From contig CAWKDZ010000001.1 in the NCBI GenBank assembly GCA_963848525.1, forward strand, positions 1-64,000: 64,000 nucleotides of DNA, written 5' to 3'. Position numbers and translations under genes: made by a program. Below, one piece after another: positions 50,312 to 59,534 of this stretch. This DNA is from JACCTU01 sp963848525. Lineage in GTDB: Bacteria > Actinomycetota > Thermoleophilia > Gaiellales > Gaiellaceae. Below the pieces are notes generated by a model that was given only the letters and a program-made list of their open reading frames with translations, was not told where the DNA came from and ran no database searches. Every line of letters begins with the position of its first letter. The first letter of the stretch is position 1.

Positions 50312-51765
50312 GCGCTGTTCAGCTCCTTGGGTAGGCGGTACGAGAGGGCCTCCGAGAGGTGCTCGGCCTCGACGAGCTCCGAGCCGGACAGGGCCGCGAT
50401 CGTCGCCGCGACCCTGGCCACGCGGGCACGCCCTCGCCCGGACAGCGGGAGCTGCTCGACCGCTCGGGTGAGCAGGTCTTCGGCGGAGGGGCTTCGTCGG
50501 GGACTCGAGGCCCGGAGCCGGGCGCGCGCGTCGCGAACGCGGTCGCGCACCGGCGCCGACCCTTCGCCGGCAGCCGCCGCGAGCTCGTGCGCGCGCGCCC
50601 GCGGCACGGTGACGACGAGGTCGAAGCGATCGAGCAGCGCGCGCGAGAGCTTGTTTGCGTACGCGGTCAACCGTTGCGGCGTGCACGAGCAGGCGGCGGC
50701 CGGATCGCCTCGCGCGCCACACGGGCAGAGGTTCATCGTCGCCAGCAGCTGAAAGCGCGCCGGGTAGAGCGCCGTCCCCTCGGCCCGCGAGACGGTGATC
50801 CGTCCATCCTCGAGCGGCTGGCGCAGCGCCTCGAGCGCCGGCCGGACGAACTCCGGGAGCTCGTCGAGCAAGAGCACGCCGCGGTGAGCCAGGCTGGCCT
50901 CGCCCGGACGCGGCCCCCGCCCGCCGCCGACGATCGCCGCCGCCGAGGCCGTGTGATGCGGCGCGCGAAACGGCGGCGCCGTGACGAGCGGATGCTCGAG
51001 CGGGAGGATTCCGGCGACCGAGTGGATCCGCGTCACCTCGAGCGCCGCCTCGACGTCCAGCGCCGGCAGCAGGCCGGGCAGGCGGCGGGCGAGCATCGTC
51101 TTGCCCGTCCCCGGCGGTCCGGCGAGGAGGAGGTTGTGCGCACCGGCGGCCGCGATCTCGAGGGCCCGCCGGGCGCGCTCCTGTCCGCGAACATCGGCCA
51201 GGTCGAGCGCCGGCGGAGGCCTCGAACCGTTGCGTGCCCGAACGGGCTCCGGGTCGTGCTCGCCGCGGAGGTAGGCGACCGCCTCCGCGAGGTGGGCCAC
51301 GCCGATCGGCTCGACCCCCGCCAGCGCAGCCTCCGGCGCGGACCCGGCGGCGCAGATGATCCGGGGCAACTGCGCGCGCCGGGCGCCCTCGGCGACGGCG
51401 AAGACCCCGGCCACCGGCCGAACCCGCCCGTCGAGCGCGAGCTCGCCGTGGACCGCGTGGCGATCCAGCTCGTCGCGCGGGATCTGGCCGGACGCGGCGA
51501 GGATCGCGAGCGCGATCGGCAGGTCGAACGCCGATCCCTCCTTCCGGAGCGCGGCGGGCGCGAGGTTGACCGTGATCCTCCCTTTCGGCCAATCGCACTC
51601 CGCCGAGCGGACGCCGCTGCTCACCCGATGCTTCGCTTCCTGGCAGGCACGGTCGGCGAGACCGACGATCGCGAACCCGGGCACCTGCCCCTGCAGGTGC
51701 GCCTCTACCTCGACGCGGCGGGCGTCGAGACCGACGAGTGCGTGCGTGATCGAGCGTGCGAGCAC
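50308..51765 (-). CDS. comM: ComM/YifB Mg-chelatase-like AAA+ helicase
   Basis: 485 residues: N-terminal S5-like domain (FAIVGLADRACQEAKHRVSS), AAA+ core with Walker A LLLAGPPGTGKTMLARRLPG, Walker B GVLLLDELPEF, a Cys cluster (NLCPCGARGDPAAACSCTP), and DRFDLVVTVPR sensor region. ComM is a branch-migration helicase that extends recombination in natural transformation. GTG 51765 follows TATCGT by 6 nt, consistent with a leaderless start. With dprA it forms a two-gene DNA-uptake unit. Confidence 0.94.
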   Translation of the reverse strand: MLARSITHALVGLDARRVEVEAHLQGQVPGFAIVGLADRACQEAKHRVSSGVRSAECDWPKGRITVNLAPAALRKEGSAFDLPIALAILAASGQIPRDELDRHAVHGELALDGRVRPVAGVFAVAEGARRAQLPRIICAAGSAPEAALAGVEPIGVAHLAEAVAYLRGEHDPEPVRARNGSRPPPALDLADVRGQERARRALEIAAAGAHNLLLAGPPGTGKTMLARRLPGLLPALDVEAALEVTRIHSVAGILPLEHPLVTAPPFRAPHHTASAAAIVGGGRGPRPGEASLAHRGVLLLDELPEFVRPALEALRQPLEDGRITVSRAEGTALYPARFQLLATMNLCPCGARGDPAAACSCTPQRLTAYANKLSRALLDRFDLVVTVPRARAHELAAAAGEGSAPVRDRVRDARARLRASSPRRSPSAEDLLTRAVEQLPLSGRGRARVARVAATIAALSGSELVEAEHLSEALSYRLPKELNSA

Positions 51766-51802
51766 GTTGCCACGATAGGCGACAGCATGTGCCGACTCTG
51801 TG

Positions 51803-52924
51803 TCAGTTGTGTGACAACTTCTGCGCGACGAGCACGTCTTCGAAGAATTCGCCTGCGCGCCGTCCGGTACGTCGGTTTACGTGGCGACGAAGCCGATGCA
51901 CGAGGCGCAACCCTGCCAGCTCGAGGATCTCCGGATAGAGATCGCGCCGGTCGTTGACGACGACGACCACGCGCGCGCCGGCGCGAAGCTCGTCCGCCGA
52001 GCGCTCGAGCACCTCCGCCACGCCCGCGACGTACTGCGCGACTGCCGCCTTCGTCGATCCGCGGCCGAGCTCGAGAGCGCCGAGGTCCTCGAGACCGAGC
52101 AGCTCGTACGCGTAGCGGTGCTGCTCGTGATAGTCGATCAGGCCTGGGTAGGGCGGCGACGTGATCACGCCGTCGTACGGCCCGACGAGGTCCAGCTCTC
52201 GCGCGTCCCCGTGGAGCACGCTCGCGGTCCGCCCGCGCTCGCGCACACGGGCGAACGTCTTGACGCGTGCCACGGTGTCGAGCGCGTAGCGACGCAGGAA
52301 GTGCTCGGCCCGCTCGACGGGACGACACTCCCGCTTGTGCTTATGGCACCAGTACGGCCCGCGCTGAGGTGCCCGCGGAAAATCGAGGTCGAAGTGCGTC
52401 GTCAGGCGCGCCGAGCGCGCGGCGCGCGCGAGGACGACTCGGAGCACGTCGCGGTGCTCGTAGTCGCCGATCAGTGAGCGGAAGGCGAGCAGCTCGCCGG
52501 CGGCCCGCGGCGCGAACCAGCGCCGCACGAACGGCGAGGCTGCCTGCCCGTTCGCCGGCTGCAGTTGTTCGAGGCGCGCGCATGCGTCCCGCACCTCGTG
52601 CTCGAGCGCGAACAGGTTGTAGCTCGCGGTCTTGACCCGCATCAGCAGCGCGTTGAACGCGGCGATGTCGACACCGGTCGCGTCGTGGCCGCTCTCGAGC
52701 GCCTGGACGAGGGTCGTTCCCGACCCCGCGAACGGGTCGAGCACGCGACCGCCGCGCGGGACGTACCGCACGAGCAGCGCTTCGACGAGCTGGGGGATGA
52801 ACTTGCCGAGGTACGGGTGCAGGCGGTGGACGTGCTTTGTGCGCTCCCGCTCGGGCAGGTCGCGCTCCGACCAGGAGAGCTCGAGGTCGATCTCGCGGTA
52901 GAGCGCGTCCTGAGTCCGGGCCAC
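51803..52924 (-). CDS. Solitary DNA methyltransferase (N4/N6-type)
   Basis: 373 residues. Motif I (VLDPFAGSGTTLVQALESG) comes early and the catalytic motif IV (GVITSPPYPGLIDYHEQHRY) late, with motif-V-like ATGVDIAAFNALLM between. The S-P-P-Y catalytic box implies transfer to an exocyclic amine (N4-cytosine or N6-adenine). A Cys/His cluster (CHKHKREC) may bind zinc. No restriction endonuclease is nearby. It sits between yraN and the comM-dprA unit, so a role in marking or protecting incoming DNA is worth considering. GTG 52924 is chosen; no strong ribosome site. Confidence 0.8.
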   Translation of the reverse strand: MARTQDALYREIDLELSWSERDLPERERTKHVHRLHPYLGKFIPQLVEALLVRYVPRGGRVLDPFAGSGTTLVQALESGHDATGVDIAAFNALLMRVKTASYNLFALEHEVRDACARLEQLQPANGQAASPFVRRWFAPRAAGELLAFRSLIGDYEHRDVLRVVLARAARSARLTTHFDLDFPRAPQRGPYWCHKHKRECRPVERAEHFLRRYALDTVARVKTFARVRERGRTASVLHGDARELDLVGPYDGVITSPPYPGLIDYHEQHRYAYELLGLEDLGALELGRGSTKAAVAQYVAGVAEVLERSADELRAGARVVVVVNDRRDLYPEILELAGLRLVHRLRRHVNRRTGRRAGEFFEDVLVAQKLSHN

Positions 52925-52945
52925 GGCTCCGACGGAGTTCGGCCC

Positions 52946-53293
52946 CTACATCGGATCTCCTAGGGGGAGGCGGCGCAGCTCGCCGTCGGTGACAGCGAGC
53001 ACCTCGAAGTCGACGTCGAGCCCAGCAGCGTTCGTGTTCGCCGTGAGCCACGCCTCAGCCGCGCGAAAGAGCCTCCGCTGCTTCTCGCGATCGACCATCT
53101 CCTCGGGCGCGCCGAACGCGAATCCCGACTTCGATTTCACCTCGCAGAAGACGAGCCGGCGCCCGCGCCGAACGATCAGGTCGAGCTCGTAGCCTGCGCT
53201 CCAGACGTTGACGCCGAGCACGCGGTAGCCGCGGAGCCGGTAGTACCAGACCGCGCGGCGTTCAGCCCGTTGCCCCGACCCCGGTCTCGGCAA
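52946..53293 (-). CDS. yraN: YraN family (UPF0102) endonuclease-like protein
   Basis: 115 residues with the Holliday-junction-resolvase-like nuclease core: GYRVLGVNVWSAGYELDLIV, LVFCEVKSKSGFAFGAPEEM (Glu-x-Lys active site), REKQRRLFRAAEAWL. Family function is unproven, likely a DNA-modifying nuclease. TTG 53293 gives a 32-bp overlap with rnhB; shorter starts would lose conserved residues. Confidence 0.88.
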   Translation of the reverse strand: MPRPGSGQRAERRAVWYYRLRGYRVLGVNVWSAGYELDLIVRRGRRLVFCEVKSKSGFAFGAPEEMVDREKQRRLFRAAEAWLTANTNAAGLDVDFEVLAVTDGELRRLPLGDPM

Positions 53294-53924
53294 GGTCGGC
53301 GTAGCAGAGGGCTTGGAAGGAGCGCCGGTGGATGTGCGACGGCCCCCGGGCCCGCACGACCGCCGAGTGTCCCGGCGTGATGTATCCGACGTGCGAGGAG
53401 AAGCCGTAGTGCGGGAACACGGCGTCCATGCGGCGCATCATCCGATCGCGGACGACCTTGGCCACGATCGAGGCCGCCGCGATCGCCGCGCTCTTCGTGT
53501 CGCCGTCGACGATGGCGCGGTGAGCGGGCGCGCTCGGGCCCAGACGGAAGCCGTCCACGAGACAGACCTCGGCGGGAGGGGCGAGCGCAGCGAGCGCCGA
53601 GCGCATCCCGTCCAGGTTCGAGCGGTGCAGCCCGTTGCGATCGATTTCGCGCGCCGAGAACACGCGGACCGCGACCTTGGAGGCACAGCCGACGACGGCG
53701 CGAAAGAGCTCCTGCCGCTCGGCCGGCGTCACCTGCTTCGAGTCGTTCAGCAGCGCGAGGGGTCGAACGCGATGCTCGCGCAGGCACTCGTAGTCGAGCA
53801 GGACGCCCGCCACGACGAGCGGGCCGGCGAGGGAGCCGCGGCCGGCCTCGTCGACGCCGGCGACGAAGCGCGCACCGAGCCTGCGGTCGAACCGAAGGAG
53901 CCGCTGGCCGGTGCTCGTTGCCAC
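53262..53924 (-). CDS. rnhB: Ribonuclease HII
   Basis: 220 residues. FVAGVDEAGRGSLAGPLVVA holds the first acidic pair, LNDSKQVTPAERQELF the lysine region, and CLVDGF, AIVDGDTKSAAIAAASIVAK the rest of the acidic site; the DAVFPHYGFSSHVGYITPGH tail is canonical. It removes ribonucleotides from DNA and RNA primers. GTG 53924 follows TATCCT by 7 nt, giving an internal leaderless promoter after rplS. Confidence 0.95.
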   Translation of the reverse strand: MATSTGQRLLRFDRRLGARFVAGVDEAGRGSLAGPLVVAGVLLDYECLREHRVRPLALLNDSKQVTPAERQELFRAVVGCASKVAVRVFSAREIDRNGLHRSNLDGMRSALAALAPPAEVCLVDGFRLGPSAPAHRAIVDGDTKSAAIAAASIVAKVVRDRMMRRMDAVFPHYGFSSHVGYITPGHSAVVRARGPSHIHRRSFQALCYADLAETGVGATG

Positions 53925-53977
53925 TCGGGCGAGGATAGCTCCGGCCTCAGCCGGATCCGGACGCTGTGGAAAAGGTC

Positions 53978-54502
53978 TTACGCCTGCGCGGGTTCGCGCT
54001 CGGGCTCTGGCTCGGCCTCGGCGACAGGGGCTTCCTCGACCACGTCAACCGCTTCCGCCTCTGCCAGCGGCTCGGCCTCTGCCACCGTCTCGGGCTCGTC
54101 GTCCGGTGGCTGGAGCTCGGGAGCCTCGACCACCGCAGCCGCCAGGCCCGGGCGCTGCTGCTGCTTCTCGCGCACGCGCGCCTTCTTGCCGACCTTCCCG
54201 CGCAGGTAGTAGAGCTTGGCCCTGCGCACGTCACCGACCGCGAGCACCTCGATGCGCTCGATCTTGGGCGAGTGCAGCGGGAACGTCCGCTCGACGCCGA
54301 CGCCGAACGACTGCTTGCGGACCGTGAAGGTCTCGCGCACCCCTGCGCCCTGCCGCTTGATCACGATCCCCTCGAACACCTGCACGCGGCGCCGCTGGCC
54401 CTCGATCACCTGGAAGTGGACCTTGACCGTGTCCCCCGCCTTGAACTGCGGGAGGCCGTCGCGCAACTGAGCGCGCTCGATGGAATCGATCACGTTGCTC
54501 AT
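53978..54502 (-). CDS. rplS: 50S ribosomal protein L19 with an acidic C-terminal extension
   Basis: 174 residues. The first 114 are normal L19 (FKAGDTVKVHFQVIEGQRRR, VFEGIVIKRQGAGVRETFTV, FPLHSPKIERIEVLAVGDVR, KLYYLRGKVGKKARV). The last 60 are a disordered tail rich in Glu, Ala, Pro and Val (EAEPLAEAEAVDVVEEAPVA), absent from typical L19. L19 sits at the 30S-50S interface, so the acidic tail would project near the subunit bridge or the tRNA path. ATG 54502; a small GC hairpin lies just upstream. Confidence 0.93.
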   Translation of the reverse strand: MSNVIDSIERAQLRDGLPQFKAGDTVKVHFQVIEGQRRRVQVFEGIVIKRQGAGVRETFTVRKQSFGVGVERTFPLHSPKIERIEVLAVGDVRRAKLYYLRGKVGKKARVREKQQQRPGLAAAVVEAPELQPPDDEPETVAEAEPLAEAEAVDVVEEAPVAEAEPEPEREPAQA

Positions 54503-54509
54503 AGCAAAG

Positions 54510-54530
54510 GAGGCCCCGGAAGGGCCAAAT
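54510..54530 (-). promoter_or_regulatory. GC hairpin between lepB and rplS
   Basis: On the minus strand GGCCC, a short TTCCG loop and GGGCC are followed by TCCTTT, then ATG. The 33-bp gap between lepB and rplS thus carries a terminator-like stem that may attenuate rplS or mask its ribosome site. No AGGAGG is visible for rplS. Confidence 0.35.
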
Positions 54531-54535
54531 CGATG

Positions 54536-55132
54536 TTAGCGGAAGGAAATCCGGTTCGGCGGCCAGTAGGTCGAGAAGACCTCGCCGATCAGGTTCTCGC
54601 GTGGGACCGGGCCCCACACGCGCGAGTCGCACGACATGTTGCGGTTGTCCCCCATCACGAAGTAGCTGCCCGCCGGGATCCGCCGCGGCTCGAAGCTCCT
54701 GAAGTCGTTGCGGCCCCGGGGGATGTAGGGCTCCTCCAGCTTGCGCCCGTTGATGTAGACGTCGCCCCCACGCTGCTCCCAGCGCTCCCCGGGCAGCCCG
54801 ACGATGCGCTTGACGAACGTGCCGGCGGGCGGGCACTGCTCGGCCGCGCGCGGGGGCGTGTTGAAGACGACGATGTCCCCGCGGCCGGGATCCTTGAAGT
54901 GGTAGATGAAGCGATTGGCGAGCACCCGGTCCGAGAAGCGCGCGAGACAGCCGCTCTGCGGCCGCGCGCAGTGGAGGCGGGGCTCCATCGACGACGTCGG
55001 GATGCGGTAGGGGTTCACGATCCAGGCCTTGATCGCGAGCACGATCGCGACTGCGCCTACGATCGTGATCAGCCAGTCGAGGGCCACCGTCCACGCGTGG
55101 GGCAGCCCGAGGCGCTCGATCGGGTTTCTCAC
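54536..55132 (-). CDS. lepB: Signal peptidase I
   Basis: 198 residues. A single N-terminal membrane helix (WLITIVGAVAIVLAIKAWIV), then the catalytic serine in YRIPTSSMEPRL, the general-base lysine in GTFVKRIVGLPGERW and box E YFVMGDNRNMSCDSRVWG. It cleaves Sec/Tat signal peptides outside the membrane; substrates include several secreted proteins in this window. GTG 55132 overlaps the trmD stop (GTGA). A 20-residue insert with two cysteines follows the catalytic serine. Confidence 0.95.
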   Translation of the reverse strand: MRNPIERLGLPHAWTVALDWLITIVGAVAIVLAIKAWIVNPYRIPTSSMEPRLHCARPQSGCLARFSDRVLANRFIYHFKDPGRGDIVVFNTPPRAAEQCPPAGTFVKRIVGLPGERWEQRGGDVYINGRKLEEPYIPRGRNDFRSFEPRRIPAGSYFVMGDNRNMSCDSRVWGPVPRENLIGEVFSTYWPPNRISFR

Positions 55133-55791
55133 CCGCGGACGCTCCGGAGGCGACTCTGTTCGAGCCGCCACTCCTCGACGCGCTTGTGGTCGCCCGAGAG
55201 CAGCACGTCGGGCACGCGCCAGCCGCGGAACTCGGCCGGCCGCGTGTAGTGCGGGTACTCGACGCCGCGCTCCAGCCGGATCGAGAAGCTCTCGTCCAGG
55301 CTCGACTCGTCGCTGCCGAGCGCACCGGGCAGCAGGCGCCCGACGGCGTCGAGGAGCACCATCGCCGGCAGGTCGCCGTTCGAGAGCACGTACTGCCCGA
55401 TCGAGATCGCGTCGGACGCGAGGTTCGCGACGACGCGCTCGTCGAACCCCTCGAAGCGGGCGGACAGGATCGTCAGCCGCTCCTCGGCCGCGAGCTCTTC
55501 GACGACCTCCTGGGTCAGGGACCGGCCGGACGGGCTCATCACGACGACGCGATGCTCGGGGGGATCGCCGTAGACCGCGTCGAGCGCCGCTGCAACGACG
55601 TCGACCCGCAGGACCATCCCCGCGCCCCCGCCGTACGGCTCGTCGTCGACCTGCCGCGCGCTCAACGGCGACGAGTCGCGGTAGTTGAAGAGGCGCAGGT
55701 CGAGCTCGGTGCCGAGCACGGCCGCGAGCGGCCGCTGCTCGGTCAGCCACGCAAAGGCGTGCGGGGCGAGCGTGAAAACGTCGATCTGCAC
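55129..55791 (-). CDS. trmD: tRNA (guanine-N1)-methyltransferase
   Basis: 220 residues of the SPOUT family: MQIDVFTLAPHAFAWLTEQ, DDEPYGGGAGMVLRVDVV, VVMSPSGRSLTQEVVEELA, RFEGFDERVVANLASDAISI, the trefoil-knot YVLSNGDLPAMVLLDAVGRL and VPDVLLSGDHKRVEEWR. It methylates G37 of tRNAs reading CNN codons and prevents +1 frameshifting. GTG 55791 lies 12 bp after rimM. Context is the classic rpsP-rimM-trmD-rplS cluster. Confidence 0.96.
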   Translation of the reverse strand: MQIDVFTLAPHAFAWLTEQRPLAAVLGTELDLRLFNYRDSSPLSARQVDDEPYGGGAGMVLRVDVVAAALDAVYGDPPEHRVVVMSPSGRSLTQEVVEELAAEERLTILSARFEGFDERVVANLASDAISIGQYVLSNGDLPAMVLLDAVGRLLPGALGSDESSLDESFSIRLERGVEYPHYTRPAEFRGWRVPDVLLSGDHKRVEEWRLEQSRLRSVRG

Positions 55792-55803
55792 AGGGAGGTG
55801 AGG

Positions 55804-56274
55804 TTACTCAGCGTCGGCGAAGCCGCGTGCGACAACGATTCGACCCGCCGCGAGATCGACCTGCCGGACACAGTCCCCGACGAGCGGCAGCAGCACCCCC
55901 GAGTCGAGCTCGAGCACGTCGTTGGCCGCGTACGGCGCGACGTCACGGACTCGACCGAGCACGCGCCCGCCCTCCTCGTGGACTTCGAGACCGACGAGCT
56001 GGAAGACGTAGTACTCGTCCTCCTCAGTCGGTGAGAGCCACGCGCGCGGGATCTCGAGCGAGGCACCGCGGTCGACGCGCCGGTCGAGTTTGAGCACGAG
56101 CCGGCCGCCGGCGCGCTTCGCTTCCTCGACCCGTACCGACTCCTCGCCGACGAGCAGCGTCGCCCCCACGGCGAAGCGTGAGCCGTCGTCGCTCGCGTCC
56201 TCGACCACGAACGCGCCCCCGAGCCCGTGGGGCTTTCCGACCCGGCCCACGACGACCCTCTTCTCAGCCGTCAA
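55804..56274 (-). CDS. rimM: Ribosome maturation factor RimM
   Basis: 156 residues: N-terminal beta barrel (VVGRVGKPHGLGGAFVVEDA, FAVGATLLVGEE) and C-terminal PRC barrel (EYYVFQLVGLEVHEEGGRVL, DVLELDSGVLLPLVGDCVRQ). It helps assemble the 30S head by binding S19. TTG 56274 overlaps the KH gene stop by 11 bp, so translation is coupled. Confidence 0.92.
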   Translation of the reverse strand: MTAEKRVVVGRVGKPHGLGGAFVVEDASDDGSRFAVGATLLVGEESVRVEEAKRAGGRLVLKLDRRVDRGASLEIPRAWLSPTEEDEYYVFQLVGLEVHEEGGRVLGRVRDVAPYAANDVLELDSGVLLPLVGDCVRQVDLAAGRIVVARGFADAE

Positions 56275-56494
56275 TCTCGAGCAGGACCCGGCGGTTCTCG
56301 CGAACGCCGCCGGCCCGAACGACGGCGCGCAGCGCGCGTGCGATCCGGCCTTGCCGTCCGATCACCTTGCCGACGTCGTCCGGCGCCACGCGGAGATGGA
56401 AGACGAGTGCGTCCTCTCGCTCCTCCCGCTCGACTTGGACGGCGTCGGGGTCGTCGACGAGCCGTCGCGCCAGGAATGCGACGAGCTCGTCCAC
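56264..56494 (-). CDS. khpA: KH-domain RNA-binding protein (KhpA/YlqC)
   Basis: 76 residues forming one KH domain with the RNA-binding loop GKVIGRQGRIARALRAVV (Gly-Arg-Gln-Gly at the GxxG). KhpA partners with KhpB/Jag to bind many RNAs and affects cell division. GTG 56494 starts 1 bp after the rpsP stop. Same cluster order as in many Gram-positive bacteria. Confidence 0.9.
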   Translation of the reverse strand: MDELVAFLARRLVDDPDAVQVEREEREDALVFHLRVAPDDVGKVIGRQGRIARALRAVVRAGGVRENRRVLLEIDG

Positions 56495-56495
56495 G

Positions 56496-56738
56496 TCAGC
56501 CGATGTTGCTGACCTTCAACAGCTTCGCGACGGCGTCGGAGGGCAGCGCGCCCTTGCCGAGCCAGTCCTTGACCTTCGCCTCGTCGAACTCGATGGTCGA
56601 CGGGTCCGTCTGCGGGTTGTAGCGCCCGACGATCTCGATGAACTTGCCGTCGCGCGGCGAGCGCGAGTCGGCGACGACGACGCGATAGATCGGGTTCTTC
56701 TTCGAGCCCACCCGCGTCAACCTCATGCGAACTGCCAT
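56496..56738 (-). CDS. rpsP: 30S ribosomal protein S16
   Basis: 80 residues: MAVRMRLTRVGSKKNPIYRV, VADSRSPRDGKFIEIVGRYN, DWLGKGALPSDAVAKLL. An early-assembling 30S protein. The AGGTG ribosome site overlaps the end of ffh, and ATG 56738 is 1 bp past the ffh stop, so the cluster is translationally linked. Confidence 0.96.
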   Translation of the reverse strand: MAVRMRLTRVGSKKNPIYRVVVADSRSPRDGKFIEIVGRYNPQTDPSTIEFDEAKVKDWLGKGALPSDAVAKLLKVSNIG

Positions 56739-56739
56739 C

Positions 56740-58134
<1,395 letters not shown>

Positions 58135-58201
58135 GGCCGCCGAGTGTAGCGGCGGCCTTTAGGCTCCCCGGGCCCACGCCCGAGAGAGGAAGGAGAAGCC
58201 A

Positions 58202-58420
58202 ATGGCTGAGGTCGCCAAGGTCGTCACGATCATCGGCTCGTCCCCGGAGAGCTTCGCGAAGGCGGCCGACGCAGCCGTGCAGGAGGCGGCGAAGACCCTG
58301 CGCGGGATCACCGGTGCCGACGTGCTCTCGATGAGCGCCGAGGTCTCGGACGGCCGGATCTCGGAGTACCGGACGACGGTGAACATCGCCTTCGCGGTCG
58401 AACGCGGCCCCGGGGAGTAA
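58202..58420 (+). CDS. Dodecin family flavin-binding protein
   Basis: 72 residues, the usual dodecin length: AKVVTIIGSSPESFAKAADA, AAKTLRGITGADVLSMSAEV, EYRTTVNIAFAVE. Dodecamers store or buffer flavins or CoA. The aromatic residue that sandwiches flavin in archaeal dodecins is not obvious, as in other bacterial forms. Strong ribosome site (AAGGAGAAG) 4 nt before ATG 58202; TAGGCT at 58160-58165 is a good -10 overlapping the ffh promoter region. Confidence 0.92.
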   Translation: MAEVAKVVTIIGSSPESFAKAADAAVQEAAKTLRGITGADVLSMSAEVSDGRISEYRTTVNIAFAVERGPGE

Positions 58421-58432
58421 CAGGCACAGAAT

Positions 58433-58461
58433 CGTCACGGTCGCGTGACGGACACGTCACG
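58433..58461. repeat. Three alternating CGTCACG/CGTGACG half-sites at 11-bp period
   Basis: CGTCACG (58433), CGTGACG (58444) and CGTCACG (58455) alternate in orientation with 4-bp spacers. Neighbours can pair as two mutually exclusive 7-bp hairpins. Located just past the dodecin stop and before the ftsY 3' end. Confidence 0.5.
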
Positions 58462-58495
58462 CGAGCCTCGCTAGCGTTCGTGTTGGGGCCGTCGC

Positions 58496-58513
58496 GTCCC
58501 CCCGAGGGGGGAC
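58496..58513. terminator. GC hairpin upstream of the ftsY stop
   Basis: GTCCCCCC and GGGGGGAC form an 8-bp stem with a GA turn. It is in the 138-bp convergent gap with the CGTCACG array; a terminator role is likely but no T-run follows. Confidence 0.4.
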
Positions 58514-58558
58514 GGGGCGGCGCTTGGACGGAGGCTGGACCGACGCGCCGGCGAAGCG

Positions 58559-59509
58559 CTACGCCGACACCAGCGCCCGCGCGAAGTCGTTCGGGTCGAA
58601 CGGCCGCAGGTCCTCGAGCCGCTCGCCGACGCCGACGAGCTTCACCGGCAGGCCGAGCTCGTGGGCGATCGCGACCGCGATGCCGCCCTTCGCCGAGCCG
58701 TCGAGCTTCGTCAGCGCGACGCCGGTCACGCCCACGGCGTCGCCGAAAAGACGAGCCTGCTGGAGGCCGTTCTGGCCCGTGGTGGCGTCCACGACGAGCA
58801 GCGTCTCGTGCGGGGCGCCGGGAAGCTTGCGCTCGATCACGCGCCGGACCTTGGCGAGCTCCTCCATCAGGTTGTGCTGCGTGTGCAGCCGGCCCGCCGT
58901 GTCGACGACGACGACGTCGACGCCGTCGCGTTCCGCCCGCTGGATCGCGTCGTACGCGACGGCCGCCGGGTCGCCGCCGCGCTCTCCGCCGACGAACGCT
59001 GCGCCGGCGCGCTCGGCCCAGATCTCGAGCTGTTCCTCCGCCGCCGCGCGGAACGTGTCCGCGGCCGCGACCATGACGCTCAACCCGTGCTCGCGGAGCC
59101 GCAGCGCGAGCTTGCCGATCGTGGTCGTCTTGCCCGTGCCGTTGACCCCGACTACGAGGATCACCGCCGGCCGGGAGGCGACGTCGAGCCGGGCGGGCTC
59201 ACCGAGGACATCGGTCAGCTCTTCGACGAGCGCGCCGCCGAGATCGGGCAGGTCCCCGCGCTGTTCGAGCCGCCGGACGACCTCCGCGGTCGCGGGCACG
59301 CCGACGTCGGCGGTGATCAGCGCCTCCTCCAGCCGCTCCCACGCCGCCTCGTCGCTCGGGTCGAAGACGGCGGCCTCGAGCTGCTCGGTCAGCGCGCGCC
59401 GCGAGCGGCCGAGCGAGTCGCGGAGGCGCGTGAAGAACCCGTGCTGCTCCTCCTCGCTCTCGGCGCGCGCACCGTCCTCGCCGAGCAGTTCCGCCCACGA
59501 CCTCGCCAT
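58559..59509 (-). CDS. ftsY: Signal recognition particle receptor FtsY
   Basis: 316 residues. Acidic N-terminus is short (about 25 residues), then NG domain: LLGEDGARAESEEEQHGFF, FTRLRDSLGRSRRALTEQL, G1 ILVVGVNGTGKTTTIGKLAL, AADTFRAAAEEQLEIWAERA, G3 VVDTAGRLHTQHNLMEELAK, G4 LTKLDGSAKGGIAVAIAHEL and GVGERLEDLRPFDPNDFARA. It receives Ffh-ribosome complexes at the membrane. ATG 59509; TATCGT lies 9 nt upstream, overlapping the divergent gene's -10. Confidence 0.96.
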   Translation of the reverse strand: MARSWAELLGEDGARAESEEEQHGFFTRLRDSLGRSRRALTEQLEAAVFDPSDEAAWERLEEALITADVGVPATAEVVRRLEQRGDLPDLGGALVEELTDVLGEPARLDVASRPAVILVVGVNGTGKTTTIGKLALRLREHGLSVMVAAADTFRAAAEEQLEIWAERAGAAFVGGERGGDPAAVAYDAIQRAERDGVDVVVVDTAGRLHTQHNLMEELAKVRRVIERKLPGAPHETLLVVDATTGQNGLQQARLFGDAVGVTGVALTKLDGSAKGGIAVAIAHELGLPVKLVGVGERLEDLRPFDPNDFARALVSA

Positions 59510-59518
59510 CGCCGCGCC

Positions 59519-59528
59519 ACGATAGCCT
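59519..59528. promoter_or_regulatory. Overlapping divergent -10 elements of ftsY and the YjbR-like gene
   Basis: TATCGT (minus, 59524-59519) and TAGCCT (plus, 59523-59528) share two base pairs. They sit 9 nt and 6 nt from their start codons, so one polymerase site must be chosen at a time. Confidence 0.5.
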
Positions 59529-59534
59529 CGGTCC

